Assembly: GCF_040581485.1 (NCBI RefSeq) | Contig: NC_090128.1 | Coordinates: 30,410,931 to 30,474,930 of the forward strand | Direction of reading: 5' to 3' | Source: Linepithema humile | Taxonomy: Eukaryota > Arthropoda > Insecta > Hymenoptera > Formicidae | DNA length: 64,000 nt | Shown here: in pieces, positions 34,201-43,748 of the stretch | Layout: each line of letters opens with the position of its first letter | Position numbering within the stretch: the stretch's first letter is position 1 | Program-made: the position numbers and the translations under genes | Notes under the pieces: generated by a model | Databases searched by the model: none | The model's input: the letters and a program-made list of their open reading frames with translations, nothing else | Told to the model about the DNA's origin: nothing

Positions 34201-37200
34201 CGTCCGATACATCGACGTTCGATATGATTAGCACTTTCACTCCGTAAGATTTCCACAGATCGATCTTCATCTGCTGATATCCGTTTCTTACTCCGGCGCG
34301 CGAGATGAACACCAGATTCTGAGCGCCACGAACAACCAGCCAATCGGCTAATTCTAAGCCGAAGCCACCCAAGCCGCCTAAGATGATGTACGATTTGTTC
34401 GATAGACAGTAATAACGTGGAAGTGCAAGAATGGGTGCGCTCATAGATTCATCTTCTTCGTGTATTTTTATGATTACCTAAAAGTACGTCAATTCAGTTA
34501 ACGCAGTTTTTTATTTATGTATTAAGTTTTATTCTTAACTGATCAACCGTAATTAAGCCACAATTAATTCCAGTTTAATTGATTTACCTTTCCTATATGC
34601 TTTCCAGCTGCCATGTATCTGAATGCAGCCTCCACTTCATCCTTTTTGAAAATTTTTCTGGAAATCGGTTGAATAGCTTTATTCGCAAGATTTATGGCCA
34701 CTACCATGTTCAAACGTTCTTTTAGTTTTTCCGGAGCTGTGAATACATTATCCAACATAACGCTGTAAAATGAAATTCCTTTCGAAAGCATCGACAGGTT
34801 CAACGAATTATTGGCCATAAAATCGTATTTGCCTATTTCCAGAAAACGCCCGCCCTTCGCCAGGCAACGGATGGACGTCTGGAGTTTCTCTTCGGCGAGC
34901 GAGTTCAATACAATGTCCACGCCACGGCCGTTGGTCTGATTAAATATCATTTGCTCAAAACTGTTGTCGCGCGAATTTCCAATGTGATTCTCTGGGATAA
35001 ACGGAAACGTGTCTCTGATAAACTTTCGCTTTTCTGGAGTGCCAACGGTGGTGAATATCTCGCAACCTTTGTGATGCGCAAGATGAATCGCAGCTTGGCC
35101 CACGGCACCGGTACCGGAGTGGATAAGTACCGTGTCTCTCTTTTTCATATTTGCCTTGACGATTAATCCGTAACAGCACGTGCCGTAAGCGCACGAAACC
35201 GTTGCAGCGTCTTCCATGCTCCACTCGTCGGGAACATTCCAGCATAAGTATTTGGCGGATGTGCACATATTTGATATGGATCTGTGAATTAAAGAATTAA
35301 AATTTTTTTATATCTAAAAAAAACAGAATTATCTAGAAAAAAGATAACTTGTAGGTTTTACAGTAAATATAGTAATATGGTTTATAAAAAATTTATGCAC
35401 TTCAATAAAATAATTCTACGTTTGTGCTTTGGCTTTACAAAATTTTGCAAGTTGCGTTGCAAAGTTTGAAACATTTATAATACAAATTTTTTTACATAAA
35501 TAATTTTTTAATTATTTTTTATTTTTTTGTCACACATGCACATACAATATATACAAACACAATATATTAATTGATCCAAAAAAAGGCTTACTTTAAAGTA
35601 CATCTATCTTTTTTATATACAGTATACTTTTAAATGATTGTGTGACAATAACGTACCTGTTTTCCCAAAGTCCCATTACTCTCTGTCCAGTATTATTGAC
35701 GCCGACATATTCCATACCCACCATACAATCCTCGAGACGTCTACGAGTTGAATGGAAACCATCTCCTGCAAGTTTGCCGGATGCTATCATTACATCTTTG
35801 AAATTGATAGACGAGTAAGCTATGTGAACGAGATTATTTTCCTTATAATCCGGTGTAATCGGGCCCTCTATCCAGCGAAACGAACTCAAATCACCGCTCA
35901 TCTAAATAAGAAATATCTTTTATTATGATAGAACTGTAAGAAAAACTTTTTTTTATTAATTTGTGAAACATTTATACCAATTGATTGACAAATGCGTGGT
36001 GCACGAGTTTCGGTGTCAGCGGCGATAACGGAAGATGTCTATATGAACCCCATGTTTTACCCGGACGCAAGACATTTATGATAAGATCGATTCGGAGTTG
36101 CTCCGCGTATAATGACTCGTGCGAAGAAAACTCCGGTGCAGTTTTGTCTTGAATAAACACTCCTCTGATCGATTCGCCACCTGGTTCTCTCCTCAAGCAA
36201 TTGACGAGGCCCAACAAGCCGCATTCCGAATCTTTGTCGCTGACCAAAATTATTTTCGCAGCGTTTCTCGATTCGATCTCCGCGTTCAAGATCGATTTTA
36301 GCTGCTCTAACCAAGAGAACTCATAATTGTTTACGTAAATAACTTCAGTTTTCCTTGTCGACTGTTCTCTCTTCTTTAACAGTACAATGTGCTCTTTCTG
36401 CGTGCGTTTCTCAAGTACTACTGCTAAATTGTACTTTTCGGCAGTCGCAATGTCGTCTTTCGTGAAGGACTGTTCTCGTGTCAATAAAAATCCATTGTTT
36501 TGTAACACCGGCAAAATTTCTTTTAAGGTCTTGCTCTTGTTCTTCGTGAACAAATTGTATCCTGTGATTAATATCGCATTATCGTCATTCGACAACTTCT
36601 TCGATTGCGAAACTGTGATTTTCGAATTAAGAGTAACGCAATCGAAGCGATCGGTTCTGGTTACCAGAGTAATGTTTGGTTGAAGCGACGGTAGATCATT
36701 CAAGATATCGATAAACAATGGTGATGCTATTTCATCTGCTTCTACTTTGTCATCATCTTCGATCAACTCGATAATATTTACTTTTATCACTTGATGATAT
36801 TCCAGAGCGAGATGTGTCGACAGCATCACGCCTTCCTGCCATGAAATTTCGGCTCCGTCGCGATGAGCTATGAATCTGTACTCCTCGAGAACGGGCTCCC
36901 CCGCTGGCTTTCGACGAATTATGGAAGTAGCTTTCATTCTGTGAATTTCCACACCGCCGGATACTACCGCGTCGAAGATTTTATACACACGCACAGGAAG
37001 CTCTAAAATGATATTTATAAATATTGTATTTTTTTATACTCAAACTTCATTTACGTTAAACAAATTTCTTTATTTGAAAATTAGTCACAATATTTAAAGT
37101 TTCATTAAAAAATTAATACTAAAAAGCTGTTAGAAAGAAAATGAGTCGACAAACTTACGATAATCGTTAGCTGCTGCGTTCCGTATTTGCTGTATGTGAA

Positions 37201-40200
37201 GTTTCGTATCGATTACCAACTTTTGAATTTCCGTGAAAACGTGAAGACTCTTCGTGTCTATTCCGAGAATTTTCATTTGCAGCATATTATCCATAAATGT
37301 TACCCAATTGTACATCCAAGCTATGTGCCCTTGTTTTCCCGTAGTCGACGAACTCTTCAAACCCCGAAATATGCCGGCGTATTGATATCCGCGTAATCTG
37401 AGTTCCTTGTAGATATCTTTTGTGTTCATTACTTCCTCCTCATTGTCGTTCTCTTGATTTAAAAATTGTCTCGGTAACTTTTCTTTGGTAATATCTGTCG
37501 GTTCACGCACAGTGCCAGTGACAACGGCATTATCTCCTTCCATGACTTCAAACTTTCCAGTTGCTGCAATAAATCATCTTGAATATTTCTCTTCATCACA
37601 TAAATTGAGTATTGTCATTCTTAATGCAGCAAATAAAATAGCTTATTGAAAAATAAATTTTTTAAATAAAATCTACCTTTCTGCACCATTATTGTTAGAT
37701 ACACGGGTCCTTCTTTCGGAAAGTGCGTTGCCCGAATGAACTTGACATTTTCAAATACGATCGGCATCTCGGTATACGATAGACTTTTTAGCAAACCCAT
37801 CGTTTCCCAAACTAGCATGAGATATCCAGTAGCCGGCAATAACTGTCTTCCGTCAATCACATGACCGCTCATATATTCGTAATCTTCGTCATTTAGCGCA
37901 ACTTCAACCATCCTTTCTCCGTTAGAGAGTCTCGTCTGCATTTTATGACATGTTACGTACCAGTCCTCGGAATGGTTCCATCTGGAAATAGAAAATAAAA
38001 ATTCCTTACTCTGAAAATAATTTTGTATTCTATTATGTTTACCAAATGAATAATGTGTTCGATATACTTGATTGACGGCGAGATCATCGGCGTGGAACGA
38101 CTAACAGGAAATTTTACGATCGGATATAGATTTGCTAATTGCGGTTGCAAGCCATTGTTGTACATTTTTCCTAGACCTCGCAAAAATACTTTGACGTTAT
38201 TCTCGTGATTACGCTGAAGTAACGTGATGCTGGTTGTGTTGAACAGTTCTTTCGTAACACTCTGAAGAATAGCATCTGGAGCGATTTCAAGAGTCACTGC
38301 GTTTCTGGGAATCAATTGCGCAGTTTTATCGAAAGATACAGGACTTGATAAATTATTCGTGAAATATTCAGCGCAGGACAATTTTGTGTTGTCAAATAAA
38401 CTTTGCCATATCTGATTGGGAGTCATTGTTTGCGGTATTATTCGATTTAGGTAAGCCAGAATCGTGGCTTTTGCGGGGAGGAGATAACGAGTATGCAGAG
38501 GAATATCGCAGCAGTTGACTTCCTCCATAAATACGTTATTGGCCTGCAAAATTATATAAAAAGTATAATTTGTTTAAGTTAATTACACGTATATTCGACA
38601 AAATATTTTAATGAAAAATTAAAGTACCTCTAATTGTTTTGTAAATGTTTTTACTGATTTTTTTAGACCGCTTATGGAGCAAGTATTTTGACTGTTGCTG
38701 TAGATTACTTCGATATCCGGTGGGCATATGTTCTTCACATTCTTATAACTGAGGCCGATATTTACCATGGCGCAGTTAATTTTTTTTGTTTCTTTTAATC
38801 CCAATCCTATGTAATACGAAGATAAAATTACTTGTTCAAGGGTGAATTTACCGGTCGCATATGCGCAGCAGAGTTCACCAATTGAGTGACCGACGACATA
38901 ATCTGGCACGATATTTACGGATCTTAAGAGATCGATTAATCCCACCTAAAAAAGAATAAAATATTTCTTCCTATAATTATCAAGAAACATTTACAGAAAT
39001 TGCGCGCATATAATTTGTAAAAGCAATTTATCACCTGCATTACGGTGATGCCCACAATTGAATTCAATATATCGTTAAAAATATTCTTATGTTTACTCGT
39101 TAATATGTCAATAATATACATTCCATGCATTTTTAAAATCGCATCGCATTTTTCTACGGTTTTGGAAAATACTGGGAATTGAAGTAGCGCTTGACCTGTT
39201 AACATGTAAATTCGAGGTTAATTGCAAGCAATCACTTCTGTAACATATGCAAAAAAGGATATGTACCCATGCCAATCCATTGCGATCCAATTCCAGAGAA
39301 CACAAAACAAATCGGTTTTTTTTCACCTGAATAATATTTTATTTCTTTTGCCGCTTTGATCGGCGTTTTGGATTCGACAATCACGTATCCTCTGTAAGGA
39401 TGATTTTTCGTCTCGTCTGCGTAAAGATCATGCAATAGCCGTACATATTCGACGTCTATCGGCTGGTTTTCGATCTAACATACAAATTTTTGCTATGTGA
39501 GTGTGCTTTTATTGACTGTGTAATCGCAAAATGTTTATATACCTCATTTAGAAATGATTGAACTGCTTGTTCGGTACGTCCAGACAGGACAACGAGTCTG
39601 GGCAGATTATCATTCGGTGCTCCTTTATTGATCTTTTCCTTTGTGTTACTTCGCATCAAGATGTGGCAATTGGCTCCACCAAAACCGAATGAATTGATAC
39701 CCATAAATCCAGAAATCCACGGTGTTGTGTTGGTCACCACGCGTATAGTTCCATCTTCAAAAGCCTTAACACCTTTCCGTATTTGTGTTAAGTTTATATT
39801 TGGCGGGATTAAGCCAGTTTCCATTGCAATTATCACCTTACGAAAAGTTAATTAAATGCTAACTTGTTGCTTCTTACCTTTTTATTAAATTATTTATTAA
39901 TTGATAAATGTTTTTTATCTTTTTATCATGATACTATTAATGATTTTGCAGCGAAAAAAATGTTATAGAAATTTTTGTTTGTAAAGTATAAAAATTTCAC
40001 AAATCTACGTTCATAAAAGTTGACCGTTACTATAATGCACCGTTATTATAATGCATATAATAATTATTATTACCTTAGCAATTTGACACATGCTATTAGC
40101 ACCTTCAGAGTGGCCCAAGTTTGATTTGATAGAGCCGATTAACAGAGGAGTTTGCCTGTTCTTGCAGAAAACCTGCTCGAGTGCATTGATTTCTTCTGGA

Positions 40201-41630
40201 TCGCCAACATAAGTGCCGGTGCCGTGAGCCTCCATGTAGCCTAAGCAAGTCGGTGAAATACCGCATTCATTGTAAAACTCTTCCAGTAAAGTTTGCTGCA
40301 TTTTGCTCGACGGGAAAGTAATGCCTTGTTCCTTGTATCCATCACAATTAGTTTTCGCATAGACGACGGTTGCATAAATTCTCTTAGCCACCTTTGCTTT
40401 TTGTAAAAATGCGACTCCGATTGTCTCGCTACGCATGTAACCGTTTGCATCGTTGGTAAAAGGTTTGCTGAATCCGTCAGGTGCTAAAATTCCTGCAATT
40501 GTAAAATTATGTTATAAAATCTAATTTTGATGTATATTTATATATATTCCAAATTAGATTATAATAATTTGTATATTTTTTAATTATTTCTTATATTCTA
40601 AATTAATATTTTAATAAGTATAATACCAAGTCGCGCAAACTGCAATGATACATAAGGATGCATGCAGAGATTAACACCGCCGACAATGGCGGCGTCACAC
40701 TGCCCTGACCGGATACTTCTATAAGCGCACTCTAAAGCGAAGAGACTTGAGCTGCATGCGGAATCGAGGGTGCAAGATGGTCCTGTTATATTTAACCAGT
40801 GAGACATTCGATTTGCGTTCATAGTTTTGTAACATTCGAAAGCTGCGGCTACCTGATGTGTGTACATAAATAGTTTAGAGAATTTAAATGTTCATTGTAT
40901 CAGCATTGTAGGAGCTTATTTACAAACAAGTAAATTTTTTACAATATGATATAAAAATGTTATTTTTCTAAATTTTTATGCTATAAGCTTGTGCAATATT
41001 TTTGCTTGAATGATAAGTAATTTTTTGTACCTGTGGTTTTTCAAAAAACCAAGTCTTTTCCGACTCCGAAATGCACATTCCGATAAAAATTCCAGTATTT
41101 GTTCCAGATAAATCTTTCGGATTTATTCCTGCATCGACGATAGCTTCATACGTATGCTCCATGAGCATCCTACTCATAGGATCCATGGAATGGACTTTGT
41201 TGAAGGGAATTTCAAAATAATCTGCATCAAACTTCTCACAATTATTAATCAGTCCCATACGTTGAGGTAGATCTGGATGACCTGCATATTAAACCGTATG
41301 TAATAAGTGAACAGTTATTTTCATTTCAACTAATATAGAAGTTTGAATAAAAAAAAATTATGGCAATGAATAAAATTTAAATAGAACAGTAATTTTATAC
41401 ATATGTTTCTATGAAGTATTTTTAATATAATTTTTTATTCATAGACCGAAGAAGATTTTACCATGATTCCATCGTCGTTCCTCATCTGATCCAAGATCCA
41501 CGCTGTTAAATAAATTTTCTTGAAGTTGGCTAATATTGTCAGATTTAGGAAATCTACCGGCGATGCCAGAAATAACGATGTCATCTTCAGATTCGACATC
41601 AATGACCGTGGATTTTTTATTTGAGTTCAT
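24441..41630 (-). CDS. FASN: Type I fatty acid synthase, 19 coding exons, complete
   Basis: Cytosolic multienzyme that builds long-chain fatty acids from acetyl- and malonyl-CoA with NADPH. Exons (5' to 3'): 41462-41630, 41031-41281, 40627-40852, 40074-40492, 39543-39836, 39267-39474, 39035-39195, 38628-38945, 38068-38543, 37677-37981, 37159-37563, 35978-37002, 35657-35901, 34588-35281, 33646-34477, 33029-33483, 24972-25229, 24642-24899, 24441-24572. They total 7131 nt (2376 residues plus stop) with GT-AG junctions and consistent phases. The start is the ATG at 41630. Domain order is KS-MAT-DH-core-ER-KR-ACP-TE. It is somewhat shorter than vertebrate FAS, mainly between DH and ER. Insects have several FAS paralogues; which one this is cannot be told. 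Intron 16 contains a gypsy retrotransposon. Confidence 0.93.
25704..25934. repeat. Six AAATAATTATTT-type palindromes in the 3' LTR
   Basis: Near 25704, 25728, 25803, 25825, 25898 and 25923, each GAAATAATTATT, most followed by GGCG/AGCGG. The 12-bp core is its own reverse complement. The same set is at 31967-32197 in the other LTR. Confidence 0.8.
26174..26722. repeat. Array of at least 15 perfect hairpins in the 3' LTR
   Basis: Stems 5-12 bp, mostly with 4-nt loops: 26174-26189, 26194-26211 (GTACGAG), 26247-26262 (TGCGGA), 26289-26302 (CCAAG), 26308-26325 (ATACGAA), 26342-26355 (CCGAG), 26360-26377 (ACACGAG), 26397-26410 (CCGAG), 26417-26434 (CTACGAG), 26442-26462 (GTTCGCTG), 26484-26510 (CAGCCGGG), 26561-26600 (CCCCCACA, long loop), 26606-26621 (CGGCGGT), 26645-26659 (GGCGC), 26667-26694 (GGCTACGGAC) and 26695-26722 (GTAACGATGCAG). 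Several share a CGAG-N4-CTCG core with compensated changes. Confidence 0.85.
26719..30717 (-). CDS. Gypsy Pol polyprotein with long Pro/Ala-rich tail
   Basis: 1332 residues from the ATG at 30717, probably made by -1 frameshifting from gag (the frames overlap 172 nt). Domains: protease ALLDSGSDRSF (about 78); reverse transcriptase with FRVMPFGLHSAPGTFQ and VYLDDVIIVS (about 380); RNase H SLQTDASNYGLGAV (about 527); integrase zinc finger HLGV...CEKC (about 725-758); integrase core with TIDLVGPL (about 787), VISDNGKQF (about 847) and an NPVERTNR glutamate (about 882). After the integrase tail follow roughly 250 residues rich in Pro, Ala, Thr and Arg with no known domain. The 3' end overlaps the polypurine tract and the LTR edge. 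Confidence 0.95.
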   Translation of the reverse strand: MLLALQATGPYSAQLQAAASQVLLAVREGRRILSRLSSAGGKRHAGRGDGGRRPALLEIIFRPRPHVEITCCGKIITALLDSGSDRSFINRTIAEYVLGKGYRPRAIREHVTVADGGSAPITESFRLTIQMEGESFSHDFQVLPALGTEMLIGVDLWAYLGITLPPPPLPKLALSGNIGAISDGLTPRTGEETQQLRDFLERELALFQGIAGPTDRIEHHLRLTDTRPIKQRYRPRNPAMQSIIDEAVDEMEREGVIEPSQSAWSSPVVIVKKKDGKPRFCIDFRKVNAVTERDAYPLPHITATLDKLRGAKYLSTLDLKSGYWQVPLTVESRPITAFTIPGRGLMQFRVMPFGLHSAPGTFQRLLDTVLGPALEPNVFVYLDDVIIVSATFSEHLRHLAEVFRRLREAKLRLNPEKCHFCRSELAYLGHIITRDGIHTDPAKISAVAQWPAPTTIRKVRQFLGMASWYRRFVENFSTLSAPLTRLTRKNARWQWGSEEENAFNALKRALITAPVLACPDFRLPFSLQTDASNYGLGAVLTQNFAEGERVIAYASRTLNAAEKNYSATELECLAVVWGIRRMRDYLEGYSFTVITDHQSLRWLKNLETPTGRLGRWLFELQQYHFDIQYRRGALNKVADALSREPEVCAVQPAACAWYRGLIKKIKKEPKNYPDYAIREGKLYRHIRHDLEFRDHTEDEQWKRCLPRSERERTIQRFHDEPTAGHLGVAKTIHRVTRRYYWPGMFRDIARYVRGCEKCLAYKPYQGKPAGRAHAHNVTAPWQQVTIDLVGPLPRSTNGHSWLFVLQDRFTKWVELQPLRRATGEIISKTVAERIIYRHGCPEMVISDNGKQFISRQFTSLLKSFGITHRTTPIYTPQCNPVERTNRTVKTMIAQFVERDHRLWDRHILALQYAYNSAAHDATGFTPAFANYGRELAPPNPEDRTHPNAPIPTTTWRRHLDEARELMTGNLARAFQRQEPYYNLRHRDWRPKIGETVWRREHPLSNKAAGVNAKLAPKYTGPYKVGRIITPVIYDLRDKRGRWLRRIHAQDLKPGNGDETPPVKDKVRNSGESDYIKADSRKPDHLFKMSNKNILSAIEALLTEEPRQAAMTSQPFRTVPRVGTLIQRSDAENRRKAIFLATPPPPVPRGKKQKSPGDVCNATHTPLPERRSAVTAPITARTKPTRAVRIRPWSGPMPTTSVIGPRPPMAVQTVVGTRPPTALAAPAAAASRPTPAAATTTPAAAVIWPPPASAAPPPPPPRWDPASPPPIMVEYAPRAFAAIPYFSVMKSRRYKLRTTDGRRYKLLFSREGRLLTSRQLPPQASGSPRRGVM
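26724..26738 (-). other. Polypurine tract of the FAS-intron gypsy element
   Basis: Minus strand AAGAAGGGGGGTGA directly before the 3' LTR. It lies within the last codons of pol. Confidence 0.75.
30546..31583 (-). CDS. Gypsy Gag protein
   Basis: Gag of about 345 residues with a SAP-like or coiled N-terminus (RSEVARLLQSRELECDGNL), the retrotransposon gag core (GEPLLWYRNRRHAWATWADF and RRYQARLRKEA) and two zinc knuckles (CCWRCKQRGHTRLNC, then CSQCGKDGVYSRDC). I prefer the ATG at 31583 (MTSWIQRL). An ATG 54 nt upstream (31637) straddles the LTR/primer-site junction and would force the primer site to be translated. Confidence 0.88.
   Translation of the reverse strand: MTSWIQRLPRSEVARLLQSRELECDGNLDDLRRRLREYVRAHPGDIIPPTDEPAETEVRATLNVPLLRLPGNSGRASPSDDDDRASYYSAPNPPTPIASPFDPAKAMDQIRKWGCHFNGKEPIAFLERIEELRRIYRYSGDHLLLGLPEILKGEPLLWYRNRRHAWATWADFVAEFRGHYLPRRYQARLRKEATNRRQLPDEDFAKFSTAVLTLARRAGGYSEAETLDLLIENMDPEYRLYIRPHDAINFDELSDRAAEYEELIAQRRQRDRKPAEARSMATTEYKREECCWRCKQRGHTRLNCKQPPRKFCSQCGKDGVYSRDCHPPAGNATRAGATAAADRPY
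31619..31636 (-). other. Gypsy primer binding site, tRNA-Lys type
   Basis: Minus strand TGGCGCCCGAACAGGGAC immediately after the 5' LTR, complementary to the 3' end of tRNA-Lys. Confidence 0.88.
31637..32986 (-). repeat. Gypsy 5' LTR
   Basis: 1350 bp, matching 25374-26723 with an offset of 6263. A T/G change near 25518/31781 is the only difference I noticed. Confidence 0.95.
32437..32985. repeat. Hairpin array, copy in the 5' LTR
   Basis: Same hairpins as 26174-26722, each shifted by 6263. The last (32958-32985) has a 12-bp stem and ends one base before the LTR edge. Confidence 0.85.
33029..34477 (-). CDS. FASN: FAS exons 15-16: ketoreductase and acyl carrier protein
   Basis: Ketoreductase: Rossmann motif YIILGGLGGFGLELADW, the VVFSSVSCGRGNAGQTNYGM stretch with the catalytic Ser and Tyr, and AVQWGAVGDVG. 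Exon 16 holds the carrier protein with LSELGMDSMMAVE, whose Ser2030 is the phosphopantetheine site, then the beginning of the thioesterase (EIFLLPGIEG). Exon 16 ends at 33029 with GAG|gtaaat; 42 bp further the retroelement begins. Confidence 0.92.
34588..35901 (-). CDS. FASN: FAS exons 13-14: enoyl reductase
   Basis: A medium-chain reductase module. INFKDVMIASGKL and GMEYVG lie in exon 13, and the NADPH-binding HSGTGAVGQAAIHLA (about residue 1555) in exon 14. The domain ends with AFRYMAAGKHIGK, the usual C-terminal signature of FAS enoyl reductases. The exon junction is phase 2 (AAC AG|A TCC). Confidence 0.92.
35978..37981 (-). CDS. FASN: FAS exons 10-12: dehydratase and non-catalytic core
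   Basis: The dehydratase hot-dog fold begins at SIKWNHSEDW and has the catalytic His in GHVIDGRQLLPATGYL (His881). Exon 11 has LRLRGYQYAGIFRGL, the second half of the active site region. Exon 12 covers the core region (RVYKIFDAVVSGGVEI onward). A methyltransferase-like SAM motif is not evident, as expected for an inactive pseudo-methyltransferase. The core is shorter than in vertebrate FAS: the ER glycine motif falls about 110 residues earlier than in human. Confidence 0.85.
38068..39474 (-). CDS. FASN: FAS exons 6-9: malonyl/acetyl transferase
   Basis: FVFSGIGSQWIGMG opens the acyltransferase. The active-site serine lies in GHSIGELCCAYATG (Ser597). Exon 9 has IPLHTRYLLPA, where the His of the catalytic pair is expected. 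Exon 9 ends in phase 2 (ATC AA|gtatat) and joins exon 10 (A TGG AAC) to give the family motif SIKWNHSEDW. A donor a little further downstream would break the frame. Confidence 0.88.
39543..41630 (-). CDS. FASN: FAS exons 1-5: ketoacyl synthase and linker
   Basis: The N-terminus carries the FAS motif DIVISGIAGRFPKSDN. The condensing enzyme shows the nucleophile in TLDSACSSSLFALE (Cys173), then EAHGTGTYVGDP (His305) and SNLGHSEGA (His343), the complete Cys-His-His triad at the usual spacing. Exon 5 brings GINSFGFGGANCHI, the end of the KS fold. Exon 2 reads MGLINNCEKFDADYFEI and DPMSRMLMEHTYEA, typical of this family. Confidence 0.92.
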
Positions 41631-42282
41631 GTCAAACCCAACGACAGTAAGTTTTACTTTTCTGGTTAACAAAGTCCCACTATCAGCAAATTTACAGATA
41701 TTTTAAATGATCTTTATTTTACGTTTTTACATTTACACACTCTTTTTTTCTTAATTTTTAATGATAATATTTAAGTGAGATTCTGAAACCCAACTTACGC
41801 GATTGCCTGTGCGACTGGCGTAACACTAGTTAATAGCTCACCTTAAAACTTCACCTGTTTTTATATAAAAAATATATGTTAATTATTTCATCATTACTTA
41901 TGCAGGCACATTATAAATTTACTATTTAAAAAACAATTGATTGATCTCAATAATAATTAATGGTTCGTAATCGTGAAACATTAATGCCATGTGTTTCAAA
42001 TTATTTGCAATCATTGGTCTGTAATAGTAAATTCTCTTATTTATTTTACTATCTGTTGCATCGAGAGACCCGAAAATATGATATGGAAATAAGAATTTTG
42101 AGACCAATTGTATATATCTAGTAGAAAATTATTATAATTTTTAGTTATATGAGCTAGTTACATAATAAATTACATAATTCTAAATAAAGAACCACACTGG
42201 TTTTAGAATAAGTGAATTTTTTACCGTAAGAAACAATATATCTCATTAAATAAACATTTAAATAATATAAACGTAGTTGAAT
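41631..42282. promoter_or_regulatory. Upstream region of fatty acid synthase
   Basis: Contains the presumed 5' UTR and promoter of FAS. The frame stays open for 14 codons upstream of the chosen ATG but without homology to FAS. No TATA box could be assigned with confidence. Confidence 0.3.
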
Positions 42283-42440
42283 GCGTTTAACCTTCTGAAT
42301 ACAATAAATGCGTATATATCCTGCAAATTCAATCGATGTAGCCGACGCACTCATATTAACATTTAGCGAAAACGATCGATGTGGTCGATGGATATATGCA
42401 AAATAAAATTTAATAACAAAGTACAGATAGTCTGAAAGAA
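42283..42440 (+). repeat. Dispersed repeat copy, similar to 54002-54160
   Basis: Shares GCGTTTAA, AATACAATAA, CAATCGATGTAGCCGACG, GCGAAAACGATCGATG and ATATATGCAAAATAAAATTT in the same order with 54002-54160. Identity unknown, possibly a SINE or transposon end. Confidence 0.65.
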
Positions 42441-42516
42441 AAGGCAACAAGAGCCGTTGCTAGGTGTTCGTGCTTGGTGTTCCACTAAAATTCACATTAT
42501 ATTGTAGAAATTATAA

Positions 42517-42590
42517 AAACCCGAGATAAAATGGTGTAATATGGTCAAATGTAAAAATATATAATTAGTTATGAAAAGATCTAATAACAT
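42517..42590 (+). repeat. Penelope-like 3' sequence, inverted partner of 48107-48172
   Basis: CCCGAGATAAAATGGTGTAA, GGTCAAATGTAAA and ATATAATTAGTTATGAAAA recur on the minus strand at 48172->48107. The gypsy element thus inserted at the centre of an older inverted repeat. Confidence 0.65.
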
Positions 42591-42613
42591 ATGTAATTTT
42601 ATATGATCATATA

Positions 42614-42904
42614 TGTAGGAATCTTGGTTTGGTTATCAACTAATTTATTTTATTTAAAACAAGTAGATTTATTGAAGTAAAAAAAATTAAAAGATACGGA
42701 AGATTACAGTTGTTCTCTCGTCAACGGTCGCGGACGTTCTCCCCAAAACGAGATTGTCATCGTCGGTCAAAAGCATCGCTCCTCAAAAACATCACTGACC
42801 TCGTTCAATAATATATACATAGCCGGACTAACGTAAACCGTCGACTCGCCTCTAATACGACTCGGATCGACGTACGTCGATGTCCGAAACATTATTTTCC
42901 CACA
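42614..42904 (-). repeat. 3' LTR of the old gypsy element
   Basis: 291 bp; compare 47801-48091. Confidence 0.88.
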
Positions 42905-43000
42905 TTCGGCCGTCCTGACTGAACATTCACTTTGAATGTTCACCCACTTCGTTTTCGGAGTTGCCGGGCAGATCGCCGTCGATGCCGTCCATCCATGGCT

Positions 43001-43696
43001 TCATAAAACCCGCAGCTGACGAGGTCCGGTATAGTCTCTCGTGCTCACCGACCTTACGCACCAAATGTCGATCGTCGCGCAAAATTTTAACAAACATTTT
43101 AACGTCTTGTGCGGTCCAAGATATTCAGGCGCCAACTTGAGACCTGGATTTTGTTGCGTCCGCTTACTTGCGACGAGATCGCCCTCACGATGACAGAATG
43201 TCTTTTTTCTTCGTTTATCGTAGTGCTTTTCATTTTCGCGCTGAATCTTTTCGATATTTCCTCTTGCTCGTATCTGCAATCCGCCTCGGTCATTCTGCGC
43301 TTGCATCGACTTAGGAACAAGTCGTACATCGTTATCTACTTCTTTATATAACAGTCCGTCTCGCAAGATATTATCACTCGACTGTCCTTGTTTTAACGCA
43401 TCCAACATTCTCTTTATGTCTTCGTCCCCGGATTGTGCCCTTTTCAGGCGAGTCGTCAATCTATCTTCACATTCATCGATCTGGCTATTTACAATATTTC
43501 TTTCCGACGATGATAAACGCCTCACTCGCTGATACACAGGTTTGCCATCTTCTAAAATAATCGGCATCTTTATATCGGTCTCTAATATTTGATTCGATCT
43601 GTATTCGTCAATTATCGTTACAACAGCGCGTACAGACGCGCGATCACAGGATCGGCATTTTGCACATAAGATGCATCTACTATGTTCGTTTTGCAT
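43001..43696 (-). pseudogene. Deleted pol remnant of the old gypsy element
   Basis: After a frameshifted start the frame shows MPIILEDGKPVYQRVRRLSS, the segment just before reverse transcriptase. It then jumps to EDIKRMLDALKQGQSSDN and LLYKEVDNDVRLVPKSMQ (pre-integrase linker and zinc region) and KIQRENEKHYDKRRK with LAPEYLGPHK (integrase tail). Reverse transcriptase, RNase H and the integrase core are missing. Confidence 0.75.
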
Positions 43697-43748
43697 GTAT
43701 TGATTTGAACGATATCCGGCGAATCATCTACGCTTGCCATTTGAGTAC

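Noticed and set aside
38041..38068. FAS exon 9 ending at the later donor (TTG|gtaaac at 38043)
   Set aside because: It would be out of frame with exon 10; the donor at 38067 gives the conserved SIKWNHSEDW join.
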